This document shows, piece after piece, positions 39,901-49,700 of a stretch of DNA of 64,000 nucleotides. This stretch comes from Amyelois transitella (taxonomy: Eukaryota; Arthropoda; Insecta; Lepidoptera; Pyralidae), in assembly GCF_032362555.1 (NCBI RefSeq), contig NC_083535.1:13330001-13394000 (forward strand). The letters are read 5' to 3'. The position numbers were made by a program, and so were the translations under genes. Each line of letters begins with the position of its first letter. Within the stretch, counting starts at the first letter, position 1. The notes beneath the pieces were generated by a model. That model searched no databases, was not told the origin of the DNA, and saw only the letters and a list, made by a program, of their open reading frames with translations.

Positions 39901-42123
39901 AAGCTCCAAGTGTAACAAACACTTTCCTGAAAACTGCAGCGAAATCAGTTCAGCTAATCGCGAGATAATCGCAGACAAACATACATAAATACAGGTCAAA
40001 CTGAGAACCACATTTTTTAAGGTGGTTAAATTTTTTTATTTTTTTTACAATGTTCTGCTGGCCTGAAATTAGTCTTTTGTAGAAAATTGTTGATGGAGTC
40101 GCTGGTGCTTTTGTCCTCCAAGACATAAGATGCAGAGATGGAAGGTCATAATGAGTAACTCCTCATTATGATGTTAAATCGCCTTTCTATATAATTCGCT
40201 GAATAAAACTATATTGTACTGAAATTCGCACGAAATTGTATTAAAAAGAAAATTATAACTTCAAAAACTATAAAAAGAAAAACTCCTTCAATCGATATCC
40301 TCCTTGTTTGAAGTCAGTTAAATTTCTTAAACCTCCTCAGTGTAATACTTTCCTGATAACCACCTCTTATTTAAGGTGGTAATAAAACAATTATTAATTG
40401 AGTAAATAATCGAATGGAGTGCAACTGGATGTGTTACCATGACACAAAAAGGAAAATCTTGGTGTAAAAACCTAACATAATTCCAGGATCCTGCTCGGTG
40501 GACCCTGGGCTCCTCTCCAGAAAGGTGAGGAGGCAAATAAGACTTGGACCAGGATGAGAAAGAACCAGAAAAGGGTTTTGTATTCATAGTTATTCTCAAG
40601 TTCATACTCCTTAGATACAGATTTTGTTTCTAGTTGACCAAAAGAAGTCTAGACCTTCTGGTGTTACATATAGACAACAGTCTAGAAACAAGTTGAGCAG
40701 CATAAAAATTTATAAAATATGCAGTCAATTATACCAATTCTATTTATGTAGGTATGTAAATTTCAATAACAAATGCTGATTGTAATGTAATTTGACTTGA
40801 AATTAACCTTTCGCAATACATTGCAATGTTCGCTTAGCAATAATATGTAAGTAACTCATGCTGACACATCACTGACAATAGAAAAGTATTGTACAATTGT
40901 TTATTACAAGCATTATTTACAATTAATTATATACATGTATCTATCAAATCAAAGGCAATGTTATATCTAAAATGTTATTAAAAACAAGAACAAAAGAAAT
41001 GAGACATACCGGATGTAGGATCAGGATTAGCGTCAGTATTCTCCAACAAATGATAGTCAGCATTGCTTTCCAGCCCTTCAGCTATCGTCTGCCAGGCCTC
41101 CTTTGAGTGGCTGTTGTTACTGGTCTGGTGGATGTTATCCACCTCACTCTCACCAATACTCCTCTCTCTCTTAATCTTAGGCTTCTTCTCATCTCCATCC
41201 GCATTAGTCCGTCTTCTTCGTTTGTACGGTGTGAAAAGACGTATCGGGCCCATGGCTGAGGATGTTGATTTAGCTTGGTCAGCATCTTACAAATAACAGT
41301 TCTGAATCAATTCCTATCCTTCAAAAAATTACAATTAAGAACAGTTTCTACGTACAAACCATGCACTACTTTTAATCGGCATATTGTACTCACCAGATTG
41401 ATCGTCGCAACAGGCTCCGCAGGTACAACTTGTAGCATGTGGAGTCAGTATACCCTCATCAATTAGGGCCTGAATACTCCTTCCCCCGAATCTAATGGAT
41501 CTCTTCCAGTCTTTACTAGATGCTCTTCCACATATGGCTTCAAACTCACTAGGGGTGTACCAGTTCACGCCGTACTTTATACATCTCCCACGACCACCAG
41601 AACCGAATTTCAGTTTGTGCAACTCTGCTGAAGTATTTTTGCACCGCACTGGCAGTACGGGCATGTTGGCAGTCTCCGCCCAGGAGCGCGGGGTTGCGAT
41701 GCGCGCGGGCACCGCTGGGGCACCATTATCTTCGTGATTAGACGCAGACACGGGCGGCGACCCGGCAGGATTCTGTATCACAATATGGGTAGTCTTGATT
41801 TCGTCTGTCACGGGCCTCCCCGTTATGAAACCGTTATCCACACACAGCATAGGTTTGAAATGTGGCAGCTGGTCAGATGTAATCACGTTGAAAGTCGTCC
41901 CAGTCAGCAGGGTGCCCACAGGCAACGTGACAGGCACGGTAACAACACCGTTGGTATCGCTCGAAAGCCTTGTTGCTTTGATTCCACTGGCCAAAACAGA
42001 GTTGCCATCAGATCGCTCGGCGTCGTGCTCGGCCGCCGCCGTGAGAGTTTCGGATTTGATTACTTCGGTAATGTCCGGCATGACGACGGTGTCCGAACTT
42101 CTGTTCTCCGCAATCTCCGCCAT
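36924..42123 (-). CDS. Deaf1: Deaf1 transcription factor (SAND and MYND), 4 coding exons, 465 aa
   Basis: Nuclear DNA-binding regulator; in Drosophila, DEAF-1 binds TTCG-containing sites and acts in development and immune gene control. Exons on the minus strand: 42123-41394, 41255-41010, 39332-39100, 37112-36924; phases 1, 1, 0 join cleanly. SAND domain about residues 157-237 with SSKDWKRSIRFGGR (the KDWK DNA-binding motif) and a CTCGACC Cys cluster; nuclear localisation signal FTPYKRRRR just after it; Leu-rich helix in exon 3 (DLGGVLKRLEDISQGL); C-terminal MYND zinc finger with all eight ligands C404, C407, C415, C418, C424, C428, H436, C440. Start chosen at MAEIAENR (42123); an in-frame ATG 12 nt upstream (42135) is also possible. 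The acidic N-terminus is shorter than in vertebrates. Confidence 0.92.
37113..37745 (-). repeat. Tandem copies of the Deaf1 MYND exon start
   Basis: The intron-3 acceptor plus the first 11-12 codons of the MYND exon recur at 37478 and 37650 (real exon start 37112). Steps are 366 and 172 bp; subtracting the 197-bp Helitron the first step becomes about 169, so these are ~172-bp tandem units. Copies 2 and 3 keep the AG and read CANCNREAPAEGYRLEAVL and CANCNRDASAEGYRLEAVL, diverging from the real exon at the third Cys. Each unit ends in a T-rich run and GCGTCAGTTTATTTATATATG. Confidence 0.85.
37215..37411 (-). mobile_element. Helitron family 2, full length, with internal empty-site control
   Basis: 197 bp: CTAG at 37215-37218 with A before it, ending in the reverse complement of TCCTACTACTATTATAAAGG at 37411 and followed by T. 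The neighbouring tandem unit at about 37576-37590 shows the same host sequence uninterrupted. Confidence 0.92.
37750..38030 (-). repeat. (TATG)n LINE 3' end, longest copy
   Basis: Reverse copy in Deaf1 intron 3 with a 78-codon open stretch (38002-37766): LTKQIY-like start, GVGRPRRTYLDQIKDVLVKG, RRVMNVDEAKEICRDRGKWK, VSAYPSGKEV, stop, then GTGATTTTATG and the tail. The best single view of this LINE's C-terminus. Confidence 0.82.
38170..38400. repeat. LINE tail and dispersed repeat U2
   Basis: 38170-38215 is GTGCAATAAAGAGTTT with an (ACAA)n tail. It is followed by repeat U2 (CCAATCGATATCCTACTTG, TTGAAGTCGGTTAAATTTC, GATAATCATGGACAAACATAC), also at 39860-40025, 40265-40380 and 44200-44300. Nature unknown. 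The CCTCCAATCGATATCC piece also sits at the break in the MYND exon copies. Confidence 0.5.
38390..38615 (-). repeat. (TATG)n LINE ORF fragment
   Basis: Reverse; translates with gaps to LRWFGHVVSLNESKLLTKQV, then GKVGVGRPRRTYLDQIKDVL. It covers the segment just upstream of the 37750-38030 copy and ties the 784-963 fragment to this LINE. Confidence 0.75.
38654..39086 (-). mobile_element. Helitron family 1, interrupted by family 3
   Basis: CTAG at 38654-38657 preceded by A; the 5' end is split by the insertion 38903-39082. Removing the insert rejoins ATTAGTA and TAGA to the exact family terminus (reverse complement TCTATACTAAT), followed by T at 39087. Without the insert the element is 253 bp, as in other copies. 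It ends 13 nt from the Deaf1 exon 3 donor. Confidence 0.85.
38903..39082 (+). mobile_element. Helitron family 3, nested in family 1
   Basis: 180 bp from TCACTACATATAAAACAAAG to GGTCGCTAG, flanked by A 38902 and T 39083. Confidence 0.87.
39333..41009. other. Deaf1 intron 2
   Basis: 1.7 kb AT-rich intron. Contains U2 repeat copies (39860-40025, 40265-40380) and a scrap of another dispersed repeat at about 40410-40540 (GTGTAAAAACCTAACATAAT), also seen near 7495-7600, 34545-34612 and 46740-46810. No gene recognised. Confidence 0.5.
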
Positions 42124-42192
42124 AGCTTTCTTCACCCTCCCCCAAGTATTTACCCCCTTGTGGTCACAGGGGTTTTGAAGATTTCCATGAAT

Positions 42193-42258
42193 TTAAATAT
42201 GCAAATACTCGTCCACGAACCGATTGAAAATGAACTTCGTCCTTTCACCGTCCGCCAT
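42193..42258 (-). other. Possible uORF in the Deaf1 5' UTR
   Basis: ATGGCGGACGG... encodes MADGERTKFIFNRFVDEYLH plus Ile and a stop, 70 nt upstream of the Deaf1 start. A TTTCATTTCAG acceptor ends 8 nt before its ATG, suggesting an upstream non-coding exon joins here. It could instead be a mis-annotated first coding exon; no donor in it gives a continuous Deaf1 frame. Confidence 0.35.
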
Positions 42259-42582
42259 AATTAAATCTGAAATGAAAACATTTATTTCAAAGTACCTACG
42301 CGCAGGTTATGGCGGCAAATTTGAATTCTGTATGAACAATCTCTTTTCGAATTAGGTCTGTATCTGTACCTCTTTTGCGAATTATGACAACAAAGAAAGA
42401 ATGAAATTATTATTTTATTGGAGCATAAAATTAAATAAAACTAATAAAAAAAAGCGTAGTAATAACTACAACCCTAAACATACCCAAAGGCACCTGGGCT
42501 CGTGCAGCATATCTTCGACTTCGTACGACGTCAGTCGCGCACCGAGCCACCGACTTTGAGCGTCCTAAAGAGAAAGACTTAG

Positions 42583-43378
42583 GGCTCGTGCAGCGTACCA
42601 CCGTCTTCGTCCGACTTCGAACGTACCGACTGAATTGAACGTGTGTAATTAAACGACGCAGTGCAGCGTGCCCGCGATTGACGATTAGCCATCGTACGAC
42701 CTGCACAAACATAGAGACTAACCTAACAGATCAGCAGTGTTGCTAAAAATGCTAACTGAGTGATTTGAGGCTATGCCTAACAGACCTAGCTATACTTAAC
42801 TATATTTACCATCTTATGGTTTAAAAAGAGGAAGCTTAGTTTTTATTAGCCATATTAAAAAACCCAAAACAAATAACTATGCCAGTGTAAATTAAAAAAA
42901 AAACTGATTTTTCTATCGACAATACTTTAAGATTATTTCGCAGATTTTTTTACTTTAAATCGTTCACTGTAGCTGGCATCCTATTATTTTTGGAACCCAA
43001 TTTAATAATTATTAATTTCCATTTCAAATTGTGTTAGTCTCTGTTTGTGCACGTCTGTACGTTCACGAATAGATAAACTCACACTTGTTTGAAATGTAAA
43101 TAAGTCAGGTCAGTCATATTAAGCCAATGTTTGGCGGAAATCGATTCAAGGATCATCTTGGATCAGGTAAAAAATATCAGATTGCATTATAAATTATTCA
43201 GTCAAGATTCCCTCAACATTGATATCAATTTAATGGGCTCGAGTAGTAGATTAGTATAGACTATGACAAAATTATGAGTATTCACAACGCAATATCGCCA
43301 CGACAAAATTAATCCAGTCCGAATTGGTGCGACTGAAATCAAGGTCGTATGAAGTCGGCGAGGCACGCTGCACGAGCC
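42583..43378. mobile_element. TIR element between Deaf1 and the CUE gene
   Basis: 796 bp. Left end GGCTCGTGCAGCGTACC, right end reverse complement GGCTCGTGCAGCGTGCC; similarity continues for about 35 bp with a gap (CCGACTTC blocks). Flanks are TTAG (42579-42582) and TTAA (43379-43382), consistent with a TTAA duplication with one change. A partial extra copy of the end lies at about 42490-42578. No transposase. Confidence 0.62.
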
Positions 43379-43757
43379 TTAATATGGAAAATAAACCTTC
43401 ATGAACGCATACTTATTTAGAAAATAAATATGTGATTTCTGAATGCGACGAAAAATTGAAAATGTATTGATTTTTCTCAAAGCCATTACGCAATATAATA
43501 CGATCAAATTGAAAATTACACTACCACGGTTTATTTCACATGCATGGTCATGACTAGTTAAATTGGTCTCATAGTAACGTTTTATCTCTTCAAGTGAGTT
43601 TAGCGGCCAAACAAAATTTATGAAATATTTAATGTAAAACATGGTAAATATAATATTTAACGTTACTATATTTTTGAAAAATGTTGTGTATTGTTTAAAC
43701 AATTTGAAATCTATTTAAAATGTGACATTCTTGCAAAAATCATTGTTATTAGTGTGC

Positions 43758-46700
43758 ATGAAAGTGTTTGCAATGGAAGAATTAAGATCTAAACATAAAA
43801 CTATTCAAAACGCGGCTCATCATATCGCCTTGGAGTGTATTCATCCTCAGGTAAGTCTAGCCCGAAGTCAATTGTCGTTATTAATAAGTTGTATTGTAAA
43901 GACTAACCGGCGCACCTTATGAAAAATTAATAAATTATTCAAGCGGAATTCGCGAGTACCTAATGTAATTAATTCTAATTAATGAATAGGAATAGGATAT
44001 ATTTATATTGCAATACAGCGATACCCAGGTAATATCAATTATACAAGCGGAATACGCGAGTGCCTTATTTATTAATTGAAAGGCTTCAATTAATAAATAA
44101 GGCACTCGCGTATTCCGCTTGTATAATTGATATTACCTGGGTAAACGAGCGGAGCTCGGTGGACGTCAGAAAATAGATTTAAAAAAATTGCTCCCAATAG
44201 AACTCCTATTTTGAAGTCGGTTAATTTCCTGAAAACTCAAAATTGGTTCAGCGAAACACGAGATAATCGTGGACAAACATACATACAACTCAAATGAAAT
44301 TTTTGGCCACAGTTAAAAAATACTTACTAAAATCAAAAATCCATCAACAAAACCCCAAAAAAGAAATTGAAATTCCATTAAAAAATTTGTAGGTAGAGAA
44401 ATTTGGGGATATACTAAAACGTTAAAAAAATAGTAGAAACAAACAAAAAAAGACATTAAAACCCATCAAACAAAATTGAAATAACATAAAATAAAACCAT
44501 CCGTTGCCGAACTGAACACTAGGTGTTTCCCATCTAGCCATCACATATAGTGGTAGAGGTCTTTAAGGACCATTTTATATTGGAATATTTTTTTGGGAGA
44601 AAACATGGGAAAATCAAATATTTCTGGATGTGGGATCCAGCTAGATTGAATTTTTACCCCATATTTACCTATATTTAAAAAATCAACGAATACCACATAT
44701 GTATATGTATATATATGTATGTATGTTTTTTTATACATACATAAAATCACGCCTCTTTCCCGAGGGGTAGGCAGGGACTACCTCTTTCCACTTGCCACGA
44801 TCTCTGCATATTTCCTAAAACGCATATATAATTATATGATTCTTTTTTTTATCCTTGAAAATATTTATGAATATAAAAAAAAAATTGTGGTTGTGTACAA
44901 ATACAGTTTCACTTTAGGAGAGAAATAAAAAAATATTGTATGTATGTTTATCCATACCCTAACAATGCATAATAGCGAATTAAAAAGTGGGGATGAAATA
45001 TTGAGGATAAATAATTGTGTTTATATTTTATTTCAGTAGTGATGAAGACCCGTTTGCATTGGAGCGGTCACAGCGTGGTCCGCACAGACTATGAAGTATA
45101 CGAATTTCTGTTTGTGTGTCCTCACTGTATTATAAATGTATAATTACCTATATGCAAAACAGTGCTATGTTGTTTTTTATGCTATGATTATATACTTGGA
45201 AATTCAAGTAAATAATCTAAAGATATGTATATTTATGTCACCAGAAAATAACAAAAACCTCAAGTATATAAACTTTCTAAGAAATTTATAAACTTTCGTT
45301 GGATCCTAAATGAGAGATGAATTGTATTATCTTACGTTCACATCCTCGCAAATTAAAAATTTTGCGCCCTCTCGTGGTAAATTTATAAACTTACGAATAT
45401 CAATTCGGAAAATTATAAACGGTTCGACTAGTTACAGACAAGCTTTTAATTTTACGCTAAAATACGGAATTTACACACAGCTGGCAGTTTCTATGTCGCT
45501 CATAATTGGGTCTACTTAAGTAAACTTAATTAACATAATAAAATTTATTTTGAAATTAAAAAAAAATAGTAACATTAAAAACTTAACAAAAACAACCGAT
45601 TTTTTTGTGCTCTGTAGTAATCAATGGCGGGGGAGAGGAAAGAGAAGGAACACGTGAATAATTAAACCAATCAGAGCGAGAGAACATGACGTTTGGTTAT
45701 TGCTTACTTATTTTATTACACGTGAGTTGGGTCTGTTTATCAAGTTTACGTAAATGTGGAGGTAGAATAATACAATTCATCTTGTTTAGAATCCTACGAA
45801 ATTCTTAAACTTCCTGGGAAGTTTATAAACTTGCGGTTTTTGTTATTTTCTGGTGACATTTATATAAGTTGGAGCTTTTATTATTTAAAAAATATTGTAT
45901 ATTTATGTATATACTTACCTAAATATTATTGTTCTAATAATTTTATAGATTTTGTGATCCATTAATATATGATGTACAGTTAAGCTAAAAAAATATGCAA
46001 GAAATATAGTTTTTTGCATAAAAGTGAATAACAAAGATGTTGCAAACTTTTATGCAAAAAAAATATCTATTTAAATACATATTCCATTTCACTTAATTCA
46101 CACCTCCTAAATGATTCATTAATAAAACCAAACAAGTGAAACATTACAAACTTATCTGTATTAGTATTTAAATCATGTATTAGATGGAATACAAGCATAT
46201 TTTTCTTACTTGTATCACGATTGCTTACCTACATATACATATGTTTGACGTGATCTACATGTATAATAATGGAAACAAAAATATTTTTTACTGTTAAAAC
46301 TACACATTAAAAGCTCCAACTGGCGCACGTGTGAAACCAGCACTATCTTTCACAGTATCGTTTGTCGTATGTCTGTGCTTGGACCAGCAGTCGGCCCACG
46401 GCTCCCCGTACCACGTGCACCCTTACCCCTCCCCCGTCCGTCTCCAGCATGCCTTTCAGAGCCAGAGCCCGAAGATGTTCCATCCGAAAGGGCTCAAACC
46501 GCACCTCGTGAGTATTTAGCTTGCTAGTAGATATTGTAAGGGTTAAACGATCCTACATTCTGTCATTTTTGATAACATTTAGGGTTGGTTGCGTTATGTA
46601 CTGGGAACAGTATATCAAGTTTCCTATTGATGTCTATGACGCAGTAATAGAGGCGAATTTGCAATATATTTGGGTAGGTTGATGTGCTCTTGACTGTAAG

Positions 46701-49700
46701 TTAGTTTGAAAACTTAATTTAGGGTAGTGGTTGAGTAAAATTGATCTCCTGCAAACGTTGCGGCGGTGAGACTGGAATCGCTTCGTGTAAAAACCTGAAC
46801 CAAACTAGTATCATGATCGGAGGCGCATCTCATGTTTTTCTCCAGAATTGTGCAAGCAAGTGCAAGAAAAAATAAATACGATATTATCATCTGGTTTAAA
46901 TTCTTTGTTGTACACGATGGGATAGAGAATTTAATACATAATATTATTTAACCGAATTGCTCAGTAACTTGATACCTAAGTTATGTGTACAATGGCAGGA
47001 TTCCCGAGTTACGCCCAACGACAGCCCTATACTGGGGCGGGCGCTATGCCTCACGCCCCGGGGCAGCCCCGTCCCGGGCAGGGTCTCCCACCTCAACGAG
47101 AAGTTCCAGGACTCCCTGACCCTGACCTCGGACACTGACGCGCTGGTGGCAAAGATAAGCGCCATGTTTCCTACTGTTAGCGAAACACATATCAAGATAT
47201 TGTTGAAGAAGTGAGTATGCCAACATCAATATTTTTCAAGTCATTTTACATGTCAATAAATTAAATTTAAGTAAAGCTAATTACTTACTATTTGTCAAAA
47301 AGCTACAAGCCATAGACTACCTAAGCTCTTAACCCTCTTAAGGTGAGCGTCCCTTTTTAAGAACGGAACGTACTTAAAAACGAACGCGGAATCTTTTTAA
47401 AGAACAAACCGAAACGCTCTTCAAAATGGACACCAGCCCCAAAAGGGGTGCTGGGACTTCGACCTTACTTATTAGGTCTGTGTCTGTCCAGGTTATTTTA
47501 CTGCAAGTGTCAGTAAAATGTACTGAAACAAGGTTATATAGAATTTATAAAAGGATCGGGTTCTATTAAAATAGTTTGGACCATAGAAATCAGAATATTA
47601 TTAGTCAATAGAAATGCCATTATGTGCTTGAAACAAAACTATAGGATTGTTTTCATTTTTCGCAGTTGTAAAGCTATCAAATTCAGTAGGAAAACGTTTT
47701 GGTGGCTGATGATGGGGATATACCAACACTTGCGACGACACATTTACAAGTTGAATTGTCTTTCGGATATCTTGGAAACGTGCTTTCTTGTCATTTTATG
47801 GGAATTGTTTCTGAGCGAATTGGTGATTCTGATAGAGATCACTTCTTGGTAGTTTTATTTGTAATGTTATGATTTGAAAATGGTGCTTAGCATAAGTTAT
47901 TTTTGTTATTTAAATAATTCAAAAGTAGAAATTTCAAGACACGTTATTTTTGTCATCTATTAGATATTACAATCGCGAAGCAGTAGTCATAAGCGCGCTG
48001 CAAGTCGAGAAGCATCCGATCACTACGCCCGGTCCACTCACGATGTCTCCGTCGGCTTCGAGACTGCAGAAAAGCGCCGTCGGTGTGTATTCAGCGCTAC
48101 AACTCGCTAAAGGCGTATCGGGGTCCTTGCAAGGGTCTAGTCACTTCACGCCGCTGTCCGGCACTCCTCATGGTAAGAGTAGTTCTGTCTTTGACATCTC
48201 TTACTGCAGAAAAGCGCCATTGATGTGTATTCAGCGCTACAACACGCTAAAGGCGTATCGGGGTCCTTGCAAGGGTCTAGTCACTTCACGCCTCTGTCCG
48301 GCACTCCTCATGGTAAGAGTAGTTCTGTCTTTGACATCTCTTACTGCAGAAAAGCGCCGTCGGTGTGTATTCAGCGCTACAACTCGCTAAAGGCGTATCG
48401 GGGTCCTTGCAAGGGTCTAGTCACTTCACGCCGCTGTCCGGCACTCCTCATGGTAAGAGTAGTTCTGTCTTTGACATCTCTTACTGCAGAAAAGCGCCGT
48501 CGGTGTGTATTCAGCGCTACAACTCGCTAAAGTTGTCTTCGAGTACAGTGGGCAATCCATCTACAATATCATTAGTTGTATTCTTGTGGGCGACTGGATG
48601 GTACAGTCTCTTCATTCCATCTTTCCGTACTCCACACAATAAAGGTAGTACTATATCTACATTTCAATTAAGAAGAAGTTTAAGCAAGATGTATCTGTCC
48701 AGCCTCCAGCAAAAAGGCGTGACTATGTAAGTTTTGGACAAAAATCATTTAAAATTCACATGAATCATTTTTAAAACCATTATCACAATGATAAAGAATA
48801 TTATGGCAACCGTAGAATTGTTATCAAATTGAATAATCAATCATATCAACCAACAGAGTCCGGACACACGGATATTATCTATCTGCGACTTGATAAATAA
48901 AAATCCGCAAATTTATATTTCTTTATATATAGCGCACGTATTGGTTACACATACACAGATAATTCCTTCAATTTATTAATTTTTATAGTGTTTTTTTATT
49001 ATAGTATTTTCGATTTTATTATAGTGTAGTAGAAAGTTATGAGTTCATTATCAAAAAGGTTCAGTGCATTTAAAGAACAGACATAGTATTTAAGCACATC
49101 GAGTAAACTAACTATAATTCATTTTTTTGAGTTTTGATTAAATTTTGTCGGAACACAACAAACCAATTAAAAATACCAATCATAATTTAGCAATAGATGC
49201 TAATGTTTCACCATCAAACAAGAAAATAAGCTTCCGACACGTCCGAGAAATTTTCGCATTCCAAAATGACGATATTCGCCGTGAAACGCTTGAAAAAGCC
49301 GAAGAAGACCACGATGTGGTCAAGACTGAAGTTCTCCATAATGCTGTTAGGGTCGCCGTCGCTGCTCCGGCCGGCCTCCGGGGCCTCCAGCTACTACGGC
49401 ACCAACCGGTCCACCATCACGGAGGGCAGCAGGCATCACTCGCCAAAGATGAAGCTCAAGTGAGTACAGTTAGGAGCAACTTCTTTTTTGTTGACGGAGC
49501 AGAAAGTTTTATGGCCTGGCTCCAGGAGATCATCGTCATTTTTACCTTGGGCAGTGTGTGACTCCTGCCATCTATATGTGCCAGCCTATGCTCTAAAACC
49601 TCTCCGGTGTGCCATGGTTGTCCTTCTTGCCATGATTGGGTGGTCTGGACTATCTGGCCCCGTTTTTTTTTTTCAATTTTAATATAAGAAGTCGACAAAA

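Larger units (their letters stand above)
43851..46387. other. First intron of the CUE gene
   Basis: 2.5 kb. Contains the perfect palindrome 44022-44143, a U2 repeat copy (44200-44300), and a reverse (TATG)n LINE end (about 44735-44820). AAGTTTATAAACTT-rich blocks recur at 45270-45300, 45380-45410 and 45820-45840, together with the inverted pair TGTCACCAGAAAATAACAAA (45237-) and its reverse complement at about 45838-45860. This suggests another inverted-repeat element of about 620 bp. Confidence 0.55.

Noticed and set aside
42431..42712. Arg-rich 93-codon frame on the minus strand
   Set aside because: Overlaps the ends of the TIR element; Arg/Val bias comes from repeated CGT/GTC motifs.
47950..48390. 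Long read-through frame across the 140-bp units
   Set aside because: Arises because units differ by 140 bp (not a multiple of 3) and are read in successive frames; the real exon ends at 48172.
48651..48727. Possible extra CUE-gene exon ending in a strong GTAAGT donor at 48728
   Set aside because: With the AAG|AAG acceptor the phase hits a stop; the alternative acceptor (AATAAAG) is weak. It could replace exon 5 (phase 1 in, 2 out), but evidence is too thin.
49145..49350. Frame encoding MSEHNKPIKNTNHNLAID and onwards before exon 5
   Set aside because: Looks peptide-like, but its frame is not the one continued in exon 5; only the other frame (ATG 49266) runs into the gene, so it is kept only as an alternative-start note.
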